Positions 8,382 through 16,970 of a stretch of DNA of 64,000 nt are shown in pieces. Within the stretch, counting starts at the first letter, position 1, and every line of letters begins with the position of its first letter. Under the pieces are notes generated by a model that had not been told where the DNA came from, did no database searches, and worked only from the letters and a program-made list of their open reading frames with translations. The position numbers and the translations under genes are program-made. This DNA is from CAVWDU01 sp963753815 (GTDB taxonomy: Bacteria; Pseudomonadota; Gammaproteobacteria; Pseudomonadales; Halieaceae), in assembly GCA_963753815.1 (NCBI GenBank), contig CAVWDU010000003.1, positions 1,364,001 through 1,428,000 of the forward strand, read 5' to 3'.

Positions 8382-9915
8382 ATGCCGCAGTCCTACATCA
8401 AGCGTATCCTCGATGCCCGGGTCTATGATGTCGCCCGTGAGACGCCGGTGGAGGAAGCCATCCGCATGTCGCGCGCGGCTGGACAACCGGGTCTGGCTCA
8501 AGCGGGAAGATCTGCAACCGGTATTTTCCTTCAAGCTGCGCGGCGCCTACAACAAGATGAGTCGCCTGCGGGAAGACGAGCGGGTGCGCGGGGTGGTCAC
8601 CGCGTCCGCGGGCAACCATGCCCAGGGGCTGGCGATGGCGGCGAGTCGAATGGGTATCCGGGCGACGATCGTTATGCCCTGTACGACACCGCAGATCAAG
8701 GTCGAGGCGGTGCGCGACCTCGGCGGCAAGGTCGTGTTGCACGGCGACTCCTACGACGAGGCCGCGACGCACGCAAGCCGCCTGGTGGAAGAGAAAGGCA
8801 TGGTCTACGTGCACCCCTTCGATGACCCGGACGTCATCGCGGGCCAGGGGACTATCGGCATGGAGATCGTCCGCCAGCACCAGCAGCCACTGGATGCGCT
8901 GTTTGTTCCGGTGGGCGGCGGTGGCTTGCTGGCGGGTGTCGCTGCGTACGTGAAGTACGTCTGGCCGCACACCCGGGTGATCGGGGTGGAACCGGAAGAT
9001 GCGGCCTGCCTGAAGCTGGCCCTGGCGCGTGGACGGCGGGCACGACTCAAGGAAGTGGGCCTGTTCGCAGACGGGTGTGCCGTCGCCCAGGTGGGGAAAG
9101 AAACATTCCGGGTCATACGCGGACTGGTTGATGATGTCATCACGGTGTCCACCGATGAAATGTGTGCCGCGATCAAGGATATCTTCGAGGATACCCGCAG
9201 TATCGCCGAGCCCGCGGGCGCGCTCGCACTGGCGGGACTCAAGTTGTATGTCGAGGAAACAGGCGCCACAAGCCAGCACTTGATGGCAATTGTCAGCGGT
9301 GCCAATACGAATTTCGACCGCTTGCGGTACATTTCGGAACGCACCGAGATCGGCGAGCAGCGGGAAGCGGTTATCAGCGTGCGGCTACCCGAAAACCCGG
9401 GTGCATTCCGGACCTTCTGCAGCGCGCTCGGACGTCGCAACATCACCGAGTTCAATTATCGCTATGCCGACGACGAGGTCGCCCAGGTTTTTGTGGGTCT
9501 CACGGTCATCCCCGGGGGTGACGACCTCGATGACCTGCTGGCCAAACTCCGCACACTCGGCTACGTGGCCGATGATATGACCCACAATGAGGTGGCCAAG
9601 CTGCACATCCGCTACATGGTGGGTGGTCACGCGCCGGGAACGGTGAACAACGAGCACGTATACCGGGTGGAGTTCCCGGAGCGCCCCGGCGCCCTGCTCA
9701 AGTTCCTGACGGGGCTGGGGCAGCGTTGGAATATCTCGCTGTTCCACTATCGCAACCACGGGGCTGCTTACGGGCGCATTCTTGTCGGGGTGCAGGTGCC
9801 CGATGGGGAGCGGGCGGCGTTCGCGGCGGTGCTCGATCGCATCGACTACCGCTACTGGGAAGAAACCGGGAATCCTGCCTACCGCCAGTATCTGGGAAAT
9901 CTGCCGAAAACGTGA
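8382..9915 (+). pseudogene. ilvA: Threonine ammonia-lyase, biosynthetic, interrupted by a single-base frameshift near its 5' end
   Basis: IlvA deaminates threonine to 2-oxobutyrate, the first step of isoleucine synthesis. ATG 8382 begins SYIKRILDARVYDVA, then ETPVEEAIRMSR; within the CGCGCGCGG tract at 8470-8478 the frame shifts and continues as RLDNRVWLKRED in the next frame to 9915. The interval is 1534 bases, one more than 511 codons, so one extra base explains the break; corrected, the protein has 510 residues, the usual long form. The PLP lysine is in FSFKLRGAYNKM (corrected residue 51) and the glycine-rich PLP phosphate loop is VGGGGLLAGV. Two C-terminal ACT-like domains follow (NPGAFRTFCSALG and ERPGALLKFLTGLG). 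The only intact long frame lacks a plausible start, so as written the gene would not make a normal enzyme. Confidence 0.9.
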
Positions 9916-10052
9916 GCTAACACTTGTCCTGTGCCAGCGCCCTGGAGTAGACTCACGCTGTTTGTGACATAATGCCAAAATGCGGCGGCGCCGCGACAAA
10001 CAACTGGGGCATAAAGGTTCCTTAGAGAATTCAGCCTGACGGGGGAAAACCA

Positions 10053-10196
10053 GTGAAAAACAAGCCAGATGTGCTATTGGTACTACTCGCCGCTTTCGGG
10101 GTGGGTGTGCTGGTGACCATGATGTTGCCAGTAACAACCAGTGATAGCATCGCGGCACCGGCTTCGGAACTGCAGGCCGGTATCATCATCCAATAA
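10053..10196 (+). CDS. Small single-pass membrane microprotein, 47 residues, unknown function
   Basis: A GTG start preceded by GGGGGAAA at 10040-10047 opens a 47-residue frame: a short basic N-terminus (KNKPD), one hydrophobic segment (VLLVLLAAFGVGVLVTMML, about residues 7-25), then a polar tail ending GIIIQ. That is the shape of a small inner-membrane protein or an uncleaved signal anchor. It stands alone between ilvA and the convergent folate ligase gene. I do not recognise a family. The evidence is the ribosome-binding site and the coherent membrane topology. Confidence 0.5.
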   Translation: MKNKPDVLLVLLAAFGVGVLVTMMLPVTTSDSIAAPASELQAGIIIQ

Positions 10197-10236
10197 CAGC
10201 TGCAGCGGGCACGGCCCCGCCGCCGCTGCAACGGGT

Positions 10237-10872
10237 TCAGGATGACGGCGAGCGGTCGTCGTCAGGGTCACTTGGCCCGCAGCGGTAGAGCCCGTTTTCA
10301 GTCATGACGAAGTCCATTGCGATGTCCCACGGCTCCCGGGGCAGCGTTTCCAGTCTCTGATTCGCATAGGCCAGCCCGACCAGCAGGGGCGTTGCATCCG
10401 CTGTGGCCAGGCTGCGGTCGTAGAATCCACCGCCCATGCCCAGCCGGGTGCCCTGGCGGTCCCAGCCGACGACCGGCAATAGCAGCACGTCAACTTCCGA
10501 CAGCCCGACGCGGCCAGCATTCGCCGGCGGTTCCGGAATACCGAAACGGTTCCGGGCCAGCGAGTCTTCGCTCCTCCATGGCGCGAAGGCGAGGCTGTTG
10601 TCATCCAGTACGACTGGAAGGCAGACCTGCTTGTCACTGCGACGGCAGGCTTCGGCCACGGGCAGGGTGTCCATTTCCCCGTCGGCGGGAAGGTACAGGG
10701 CGATGCAGCGAGCCTCGCGCCAGCCCGGAATCTCACCCAGCCGGCCGGCGATAGCCCGACCTGCCTGACGGGCCGCCCCGGCAGGCACTGCGCGGCGTCC
10801 AGCGCGCAGTGCGCGGCGCAAGCGGGATTTTGTGGCGGTGGCTGCTTCGGGGTCGGGCGTAGAGTCAGGCAT
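10237..10872 (-). CDS. 5-formyltetrahydrofolate cyclo-ligase
   Basis: Converts 5-formyltetrahydrofolate to 5,10-methenyltetrahydrofolate with ATP. The 211-residue frame has the N-terminal KSRLRRALRAGRR helix, the ATP/substrate loop RLGMGGGFYDRSL (about residues 140-152), and LPREPWDIAMDFVMTE near the C-terminus, all typical of the YgfA/Fau family. The frame is open to an ATG at 10914, but that codon lies inside the 3' part of the 6S RNA, so the ATG at 10872 is the better start. In gammaproteobacteria this gene is usually co-transcribed downstream of 6S RNA, which matches the layout here. Confidence 0.93.
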   Translation of the reverse strand: MPDSTPDPEAATATKSRLRRALRAGRRAVPAGAARQAGRAIAGRLGEIPGWREARCIALYLPADGEMDTLPVAEACRRSDKQVCLPVVLDDNSLAFAPWRSEDSLARNRFGIPEPPANAGRVGLSEVDVLLLPVVGWDRQGTRLGMGGGFYDRSLATADATPLLVGLAYANQRLETLPREPWDIAMDFVMTENGLYRCGPSDPDDDRSPSS

Positions 10873-10902
10873 TACTGTGCCTGCGGGGTGAGAAAATGAT
10901 GG

Positions 10903-11080
10903 GATTCCCGGCATACCGCTGACAGTGCTGCCCTTGAACCCGATGGTTCAAGGTGGTGGTCCCTGTATCACTTCAGGCTTTCCGGTACAGGCCGGACATG
11001 CACACCAGCAATATCTTGGAACCCCCGGGTGAAGATTATCGGCTCGAGGACTGTCTGCCTGGCGCATATGCCAGGGATCC
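10903..11080 (-). ncRNA. ssrS: 6S RNA
   Basis: Read on the minus strand, this stretch lies between zapA and ygfA, the conserved location of ssrS. It contains the characteristic blocks: AGTCCTCGAGCCGATA on the 5' side, CTGGTGTGCATGTCCGG and GGAAAGCCTGAA in the middle, and the hairpin CCTTGAACC...GGTTCAAGG (10932-10953) near the 3' end, all closely matching E. coli 6S RNA. The ends pair (TCCCTGGCATA with TATGCCGGGA), closing the long rod that mimics an open promoter. 6S RNA binds sigma-70 RNA polymerase and dampens transcription in stationary phase. Ends are estimated to within a few bases from pairing and the upstream -10 box. Confidence 0.92.
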
Positions 11081-11086
11081 ATGCGT

Positions 11087-11092
11087 AGTATA
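11087..11092 (-). promoter_or_regulatory. -10 promoter element of 6S RNA
   Basis: TATACT on the minus strand sits seven bases before the inferred 5' end of 6S RNA. No clear -35 hexamer is seen at 16-18 bases, as is common for strong-extended or activator-aided promoters. Confidence 0.5.
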
Positions 11093-11292
11093 ACGCAGCC
11101 CGGGACGATTTCGCTCGAAAATACTTGTCCAGAAGCGTGACGGAGTTCGTACCGGGGCAAGTGCCCTGCGTCGGTCTCAGGGGTCTGTGGCGAGGCGAGT
11201 GCGACGGCGAGACCGGTTTCCATCGGCTTGAGTCGCGCGGCAGTGCCGCCGTAACGAATGATGGGCCCGATTGATTAACAGGCCCAGTGTGT

Positions 11293-11607
11293 CTACTGCA
11301 GCTGTAGCTGGCGGAGTTGGTAGAGGGCGTCGTCGAGCTTTCGATTGAGGTTCAGCACGCCTTCCTCGCTCACGGATGCCGGCGCCGGTGCGCGTTCTGG
11401 GCCCTGCAACAGCTCGTAGCTGATATTGAGAGCGGCCATCACGGCGATCCTTTCCAGCCCGACCACCTTGCCGCTCTCGCGAATACCACGCATCTGCTTG
11501 TCGAGATACTTGGCAGAGATAATCAGTGCGGCTTCCTGTTCTTCCGGGCAGGCGACCTGGTAGTCCTTGCCCAGTATCGTGACGTTCACCTTGTTGGCTT
11601 GACTCAC
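11293..11607 (-). CDS. zapA: Cell division protein ZapA
   Basis: This 104-residue protein has the ZapA N-terminal domain (NVTILGKDYQVACPEEQEAA, residues 8-27) and a helical coiled-coil C-terminus (LNRKLDDALYQLRQLQLQ). ZapA binds FtsZ and bundles protofilaments at the Z-ring. It is followed downstream by 6S RNA and ygfA, and preceded, with a six-base gap, by a small coiled-coil gene on the same strand, an arrangement seen in Pseudomonas relatives. Confidence 0.95.
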   Translation of the reverse strand: MSQANKVNVTILGKDYQVACPEEQEAALIISAKYLDKQMRGIRESGKVVGLERIAVMAALNISYELLQGPERAPAPASVSEEGVLNLNRKLDDALYQLRQLQLQ

Positions 11608-11612
11608 AGACT

Positions 11613-11813
11613 CTACTCCATGCCCCTGAGGCGGTCGATCATCGCGCTGATCTTGGAACTCGCGAGCTCATTTTTTTTGATCAGCGACTCCCGCTCCAGT
11701 TGCCAGTTCTGGCTCTCGGACTTCAGTTGCTGATTCTCACGGTTCAACTCGTTGCATAGAGCAATCAGCTCGTCGAGCTTGCTCTCGAGAATCTTGAGTT
11801 GGGTATCTGCCAT
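11613..11813 (-). CDS. TIGR02449-type small coiled-coil protein upstream of zapA (ZapB-like)
   Basis: ATG at 11813 starts a 66-residue, wholly helical protein (KILESKLDELIALCNELN...) with heptad leucines throughout, ending in MIDRLRGME. Proteins of this kind are encoded next to zapA in many gammaproteobacteria and resemble ZapB, the coiled-coil partner of ZapA; direct evidence of function is lacking. An in-frame upstream extension to 12140 has shadow-like arginine/serine composition and is rejected. The gene is divergent from the ygfB homologue. Confidence 0.8.
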   Translation of the reverse strand: MADTQLKILESKLDELIALCNELNRENQQLKSESQNWQLERESLIKKNELASSKISAMIDRLRGME

Positions 11814-11952
11814 TGGGTTATACTTGGAGCGCGCGACAACCGCCTTACTATAGGGCCGGTGGTCAGCGAGGTCAACGACACGACAGCCATAGCAATCAAC
11901 AGCCTGCCCGCAAGTATCCCGGCCCGGCGGCCGGCCAGATAGAGAGGACACC

Positions 11953-12561
11953 ATGCGCGACCCCGACACTGGATCAAACCCGACGACCGGGTTTGACGAG
12001 CTCGCCGACGCCCTGCTGGAACAGGGCCTTGCGGTGTGTCCGTCGAGGCTGCAGGGGTGTCTGTGCGGACTGCTGGCCGGGGGCGCACCGGCCGAGGCGG
12101 ATTGGGGCCTCGCCGCCGCGATGCGGGTCCTGGATGTCACCCTGCACGGTGACCTCGCGGGGCAGGTATTGGCACTCTACACCGCCAGCGGGGCCGCCCT
12201 GGACTCCGAAATGCTGGATTTCTACCCGCTATTGCCGACGGACGATGAAGACATCGCCCGCCGTGCGGACGCGCTGGCTGCCTGGTGTAGTGGTTTTCTC
12301 GCCGGCTACGCCGAGGCGACCGCAGGTGGTTCGCAAGCGGCCGCTGCCGCGGGCGACAGTGCCGAGATTCTGCGGGATTTTGCCGCCATCAGCGAGGCAA
12401 CGGCAGACGCTGAGTCCACCCCGGAAGAGCAGGAGAGCAGTTACGCAGAGCTGGTCGAGTACGTGCGGGTTGCGGCGTTGAACGCTGCGCTGGACGCGCG
12501 CGGCGACGATGAGGCCGCTCGCGCGCATACGGATTCTGCAGATCCGGGGCTGGTGCATTAA
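11953..12561 (+). CDS. UPF0149 / YgfB family protein
   Basis: This 202-residue acidic protein has the family's N-terminal pattern PSRLQGCLCGLLAGG (about residues 33-47) and the conserved WCSGFLAGYAEA (about 111-122). It is the first gene of a plus-strand run with pepP, ubiH and ubiI, the same order as ygfB-pepP-ubiH-ubiI in E. coli and Pseudomonas. YgfB in Pseudomonas aeruginosa has been linked to gene regulation and beta-lactam response, but its biochemical role is unsettled. Confidence 0.9.
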   Translation: MRDPDTGSNPTTGFDELADALLEQGLAVCPSRLQGCLCGLLAGGAPAEADWGLAAAMRVLDVTLHGDLAGQVLALYTASGAALDSEMLDFYPLLPTDDEDIARRADALAAWCSGFLAGYAEATAGGSQAAAAAGDSAEILRDFAAISEATADAESTPEEQESSYAELVEYVRVAALNAALDARGDDEAARAHTDSADPGLVH

Positions 12562-12652
12562 TGGCCGGTGTGACGCAACCCCGGCTGCGGTAGCGCGTGC
12601 TGTGGCGACCGAGACGCGCGCCCTCGCAAGCGCGAACAGCGAGGGTGGACGG

Positions 12653-13984
12653 ATGACCCGGGCGATGGCGTTGTCGGGCGCGGAATTCGCCCGGCGGCGG
12701 CAACGACTGATGGCCCTGATGGAGCCAGACAGCATCGCCATCCTGCCCTCGGCGGGGGAACAGCCGCGCAGCCGCGATACGATGTTCCCCTTTTGTCAGG
12801 ACAAGGACTTCCACTACCTGTCAGGTTTCGATGAGCCGGCCTCGTTGCTGGTACTGATGCCCGGCCGCGAGCAGGGCGAGTTCGTGCTGTTCTGCCAGGA
12901 GCGAGACCCCGCGCACGAGCTGTGGCACGGCCGCCGGGCGGGACCGGAAGATGCCTGCAAGCGGTTCGGTGCCGACGACAGTTTTCCAATCGGCGATGTC
13001 GACGACATCCTCCCCGGTTTGATCGAGGGTCGGCGACGCGTCTACTGCGCCATGGGTCGCAACCCGGGCTTTGACCGCCGGCTGATGAACTGGGTGAACA
13101 GCATTCGCGTCCGGGAGAACCTGGGTGCGGCGCCGCCGGGCGAATTCACTGACCTCGACCACATCCTGCACGAGTTGCGGCTCCGTAAGTCGGCGGCGGA
13201 ACTGCGGCTGATGCGCCGGGCCGCGGAGATCACCGCCACCGCCCATACCCGGGTGATGCGCGCCTGTCGACCCGGCTTGTTCGAATATCAGCTGGAGGCC
13301 GAGCTTAACCACGAGTTTGCCAACTCGGGCGCTCGCGAACCGGCGTATCCTGCCATCGTGGGCAGTGGCGAGAATGCCTGTGTGCTCCACTATCTGGAGA
13401 ACCGCGACAAACTTCGCGCCGGTAAGCTGGTGCTGGTCGATGCGGGCTGTGAATATGCGGGCTATGCCGCCGATGTGACCCGCACATTTCCCGTCAACGG
13501 CCGTTTCAGCCGTGCGCAGCGGGCACTCTACGAACTGGTACTGGAAGCCCAGGCTGCAGCGATTGCCGCAGTCGGGCCGGGTGTGCACTGGAACGAACCG
13601 CACGAGGTGTCTGTGCGGGTGATCACCGAGGGCCTGGTGACGCTGGGGTTGCTCAAGGGCCGTGTCGAGACGTTGATTCGGCGGCAGGCGTACCGCGATT
13701 TCTATATGCACCGGGTCGGCCACTGGCTGGGCCTTGATGTGCACGACGTCGGCGATTACCGGGTGGGCGGCGCCTGGCGCACCCTCGAACCCGGCATGGT
13801 GATGACGGTGGAGCCCGGCGTCTACGTGGCGCCCGACAACAGCAAGGTGGCCAAAAAATGGCGCGGTATCGGCATCAGGATCGAGGACGATGTTGTCGTG
13901 ACCCGTCGGGGCTGCGAGGTGCTTACCGACAGCGCACCCAAGTCAGTGCAGGCGATCGAAGACCTGGTGGGCAGCGGCTTATGA
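12653..13984 (+). CDS. pepP: Xaa-Pro aminopeptidase
   Basis: A 443-residue metallopeptidase of the pita-bread fold that removes N-terminal residues before proline. The AMP_N domain occupies about residues 10-140 (PFCQDKDFHYLSGFDEP), and the catalytic domain carries the metal ligands: two aspartates in VDAGCEYAGYAADVTRTF, the His in HRVGHWLGLDVHD, and glutamates in TVEPGVY and IRIEDDVV. ATG 12653 is chosen because GAGGGTGGA precedes it and the family N-terminus fits; the open frame upstream is a shadow over ygfB. The stop overlaps the ubiH start as TTATGA. Confidence 0.95.
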   Translation: MTRAMALSGAEFARRRQRLMALMEPDSIAILPSAGEQPRSRDTMFPFCQDKDFHYLSGFDEPASLLVLMPGREQGEFVLFCQERDPAHELWHGRRAGPEDACKRFGADDSFPIGDVDDILPGLIEGRRRVYCAMGRNPGFDRRLMNWVNSIRVRENLGAAPPGEFTDLDHILHELRLRKSAAELRLMRRAAEITATAHTRVMRACRPGLFEYQLEAELNHEFANSGAREPAYPAIVGSGENACVLHYLENRDKLRAGKLVLVDAGCEYAGYAADVTRTFPVNGRFSRAQRALYELVLEAQAAAIAAVGPGVHWNEPHEVSVRVITEGLVTLGLLKGRVETLIRRQAYRDFYMHRVGHWLGLDVHDVGDYRVGGAWRTLEPGMVMTVEPGVYVAPDNSKVAKKWRGIGIRIEDDVVVTRRGCEVLTDSAPKSVQAIEDLVGSGL

Positions 13985-15213
13985 ACGGCACCGGGCAGCG
14001 GGATGTCGTTATTGCCGGCGGTGGGATGGTCGGTCTCAGCCTTGCACTGCAACTGGGTGAGCGCGCCCCATCCGACACCTCGATCACATTGGTGGAAGGG
14101 TTTGCCTTGCAACCAGAGGGGAGCGGCGACTACCACCCCTCCTTTGATGCACGCTCTACCGCACTCAGTTACAGCTCGCGGCTGATTTATGAAGACATGG
14201 GCCTGTGGCCGGGGCTCGAACAATGGCTCAGCCCTATTGAGACCATTCATGTCTCCATGAAGGACCGGTTCGGCAGCAGCGTGATGTCGGCCGTCGACTA
14301 TGGCTGGCCCGCGCTCGGCTATGTGGTCGAAAACGCCTGGCTGGGTCAGGCCCTGCTCCGCGCCGTGCAACAACAGGGACGCGTGGAACTGGTCAGCCCG
14401 GCCCGGGTGACGTCCGCCCGCCCGTTGCCGGACGGGTTCCAGCTGCGGCTGGAGGGCGCGGTCGCCTGTGAGCTCGACGCCCGACTGCTGGTGGTTGCCG
14501 ACGGCGCCGGCTCCTCCCTGCGCGACGAACTCGGCATTGCCATGGCGGAGAAACCCTACCGGCAGAGCGCAGTGATCGCCAACGTGGTCACTGCCCAACC
14601 GCATCGCGGCTGTGCCTTCGAGCGCTTCACCGACCAGGGCCCACTCGCCCTGTTGCCGCTGGTGCCTGCTGCCGGTGGTGAACATCGCTCGGCGCTGGTG
14701 TGGACGCAGCCCCCCGAGCGGGCGGACGAGCTGATCCGGTGCCCTGATGCCGACTTTGTCGACGAACTGCAACGGCGCTTCGGTTACCGGCTCGGGCGCC
14801 TGACCCAGGTCGGTGAGCGGCTGAGTTATCCGCTGTCGCTGGTGCAATCCGCAGAGCAGGTCAGGCGGGGCCTGGTGGTCATGGGTAACGCGGCACACGC
14901 GCTGCATCCGGTCGCGGGCCAGGGCTTCAACCTGGCGCTGCGGGATGTCGACGCGCTGACGGGGGAGATCGCCCCGCTGCTGTCCCGGGGCGGTTCCCCG
15001 GGCGAATTGGAAAACCTCCAGCGCTACCAGCGGCGGGCGCGGCCTGACCAACAGCAGACTATCGCCTTCAGCGACCGGGTTCCGGGGGTTTTCATGCGTG
15101 CCGACCCCGCATTTTCCCTGGCCCGTGATCTCGCTCTCGCCGGGTTGGACCTGCTGCCGCCGGCCAAGCGCGAGTTCGTGCGCCGCGCTGCGGGGGTGAG
15201 CGCGCATGGCTGA
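13981..15213 (+). CDS. ubiH: 2-octaprenyl-6-methoxyphenol hydroxylase (ubiquinone synthesis)
   Basis: A 410-residue flavin monooxygenase of the UbiH/COQ6 family that hydroxylates the ubiquinone ring. It shows the FAD-binding GGGMVGLSLAL (residues 12-22), DARSTALSYSSRLIYEDMG, the DG motif VVADGAGSSLRDELG and the second FAD motif GNAAHALHPVAGQGFNLA. The ATG overlaps the pepP stop by four bases, and the following paralogue overlaps its stop by eight, so the three are translationally coupled. Its order (pepP, ubiH, ubiI) identifies it as UbiH rather than UbiI. Confidence 0.92.
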   Translation: MNGTGQRDVVIAGGGMVGLSLALQLGERAPSDTSITLVEGFALQPEGSGDYHPSFDARSTALSYSSRLIYEDMGLWPGLEQWLSPIETIHVSMKDRFGSSVMSAVDYGWPALGYVVENAWLGQALLRAVQQQGRVELVSPARVTSARPLPDGFQLRLEGAVACELDARLLVVADGAGSSLRDELGIAMAEKPYRQSAVIANVVTAQPHRGCAFERFTDQGPLALLPLVPAAGGEHRSALVWTQPPERADELIRCPDADFVDELQRRFGYRLGRLTQVGERLSYPLSLVQSAEQVRRGLVVMGNAAHALHPVAGQGFNLALRDVDALTGEIAPLLSRGGSPGELENLQRYQRRARPDQQQTIAFSDRVPGVFMRADPAFSLARDLALAGLDLLPPAKREFVRRAAGVSAHG

Positions 15214-16429
15214 CCCGCAGCGCTTCGACGTGGTGATCGTGGGCGCCGGCATCGCCGGGTGTGCGCTGGCAGCCTCGCTGTCCGGCTGCGGGGCCCGCAT
15301 TGCGCTGGTAGAGCCCCGGGAGCTGAAAGCGGAAAACCCGCAGGCGGCGCCCGCGAACGAATATGACCCCAGGGTCAGCGCGCTGACCCTGCGCTCCCGG
15401 GCACAACTCGAGCAGCTGGGGGCATGGCAGTCCATCGTTGACTACCGCTACTGTCCCTACCACCACATGTCCGTCTGGGAGGCTGACGGCACCGCAGCTA
15501 TCGACTTCGACAGCGATGAAGTCAACGCGGCCGCGCTCGGCTACATCGTGGAAAATCGCGCGATTACCGGCGCCCTCCTCCGCTGTGTTAATGCCGCGCC
15601 GGATGTCACGGTCATCAATCCCGCTGCCCTGGACGATTGCCAGCGCCTCGAGTCCGGCGATCTGCGACTGCAGCTTGACGATGGCCGCACCCTGGAGACG
15701 GGGCTGGCGGTTGCGGCCGACGGTGCACGTTCCCGGCTTCGCGAACTGATGGGGTTTGCGGTGCGTGAATGGGGCTACGGCCAGCGTGCCATCGTTACCA
15801 CCGTGCGCGTGTCGAAATCCCACCAGCGCACGGCCTGGCAGCGTTTCCTTCCCACGGGTCCACTTGCGTTTCTGCCGTTGGCCGGCGACCCCGGCGGTGA
15901 CCACTTCTGCTCGATTGTCTGGTCCCTCGATGAAGCGCTGGTGGATGACCTGCTGGGTTTGGATGACGCCGCGTTCTGTGCGGCCCTGGGTGAGGCCATC
16001 GAGTGGCGGCTGGGGGACGTCGCCGGTTGTGCCAGGCGCTTCGCGTTTCCGCTGCGCCAGTCCCATGCGGTCGACTACGTGCAGCCCGGGGTGGCACTGG
16101 TAGCGGATGCCGCGCACACCATTCACCCGCTGGCCGGCCAGGGCATAAACCTCGGTCTGCACGATGTCGCGGTACTGGCGGAGGAAATCCGACGCGCGTT
16201 CGATCGCGGCGCTGCACCCGGAGCTCTGTCGGCGTTACAGCGCTACCAGCGCCGCAGGAAGGGTGAGAACCTGCTGATGATGGCGGCGATGGAGGGGTTC
16301 AAGCGCCTGTTTGAGCAGGAGGCACTGCCCCTGCGCTGGCTACGTAATGCCGGTATGCGGCGGGTAGCGGCCATGGGTCCGCTGAAGCGGGAAATCATTC
16401 GCAGGGCAATGGGGCTCGACACACCCTGA
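15206..16429 (+). CDS. ubiI: UbiH/UbiF/VisC/COQ6 family ubiquinone hydroxylase (UbiI-like)
   Basis: A 407-residue flavin monooxygenase paralogous to the preceding UbiH. Motifs are VGAGIAGCALAASL (residues 12-25), YDPRVSALTLRSRAQLEQLG, AADGARSRLRELMG and ADAAHTIHPLAGQGINLGL. By gene order it corresponds to UbiI (VisC), which hydroxylates C5 of the ring in aerobic ubiquinone synthesis; substrate position is inferred from order, not from residues. No terminator is evident before gcvH, 90 bases downstream. Confidence 0.88.
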   Translation: MADPQRFDVVIVGAGIAGCALAASLSGCGARIALVEPRELKAENPQAAPANEYDPRVSALTLRSRAQLEQLGAWQSIVDYRYCPYHHMSVWEADGTAAIDFDSDEVNAAALGYIVENRAITGALLRCVNAAPDVTVINPAALDDCQRLESGDLRLQLDDGRTLETGLAVAADGARSRLRELMGFAVREWGYGQRAIVTTVRVSKSHQRTAWQRFLPTGPLAFLPLAGDPGGDHFCSIVWSLDEALVDDLLGLDDAAFCAALGEAIEWRLGDVAGCARRFAFPLRQSHAVDYVQPGVALVADAAHTIHPLAGQGINLGLHDVAVLAEEIRRAFDRGAAPGALSALQRYQRRRKGENLLMMAAMEGFKRLFEQEALPLRWLRNAGMRRVAAMGPLKREIIRRAMGLDTP

Positions 16430-16519
16430 ACATTGTTTTTCATCCGCCGCCCGTTAGAATGGAGGGCGCGGCGGATGACGCCGCGAGCCCAGCCACTCGA
16501 CTGCCGTAGAGGAACGACC

Positions 16520-16912
16520 ATGAGCCAAGTCCCCGGTGAATTGAAATATGCCAGCAGCCACGAGTGGGCTCGCCTGGAGGAGGATGGCGCGGTGACGATC
16601 GGCATCAGCGACCACGCACAGGAAGCGCTGGGCGATGTCGTTTTCGTCGAGCTTCCGGAGGTCGGGCAGACGCTCGCCGCGGGTGATGACGCCGGGGTTG
16701 TCGAGTCCGTCAAGGCGGCTTCGGACATTTATGCGCCCGTCGGCGGTGAGGTGATCGCCGTCAATGAACAGCTCGAGGACGAGCCCGAGGTGGTCAACAG
16801 CGATCCCTATAACGATGGCTGGTTCTTCAAGGTTCAGCCTGCAGATACCGGCGAACTCGAGAAACTGCTCTCCGCCGACGACTACACCCGAGTCTGCGCC
16901 GAGGACGGCTGA
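16520..16912 (+). CDS. gcvH: Glycine cleavage system H protein
   Basis: This 130-residue lipoyl carrier shuttles the aminomethyl group between P and T proteins. The lipoylated lysine is Lys65 in VESVKAASDIY, and the flanking NDGWFFKV is typical. ATG 16520 follows AGAGGAA by six bases; the open frame upstream is non-coding. No gcvP or gcvT genes are in the window, so this H protein is separated from the rest of the system, and I found no glycine riboswitch fold in the 90 bases before it. Confidence 0.96.
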   Translation: MSQVPGELKYASSHEWARLEEDGAVTIGISDHAQEALGDVVFVELPEVGQTLAAGDDAGVVESVKAASDIYAPVGGEVIAVNEQLEDEPEVVNSDPYNDGWFFKVQPADTGELEKLLSADDYTRVCAEDG

Positions 16913-16970
16913 ATCTCGCGGCCCGGTCGCCGGGCGCTCCGGTCGCCGGCACCCCGCCGGTCACCGCCTG

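Noticed and set aside
10202..10229. Terminator between the 47-residue microprotein and the folate ligase gene
   Set aside because: A GC-rich inverted repeat (GCAGCGG...CCGCTGC) is present but there is no T tract on either strand and the loop is large.
11813..12140. Upstream extension of the ZapB-like gene
   Set aside because: The extension is Arg/Ser/Pro-rich, overlaps the divergent ygfB gene and lacks a ribosome-binding site; the coiled coil starts at the ATG at 11813.
13822..15435. A 537-codon minus-strand open frame across pepP, ubiH and ubiI
   Set aside because: Antisense to three overlapping, motif-rich genes; no recognisable domain.
16430..16519. Glycine riboswitch before gcvH
   Set aside because: Only 90 bases are available and none of the conserved tandem aptamer cores were recognised; the GC-rich palindromic bit is not enough.
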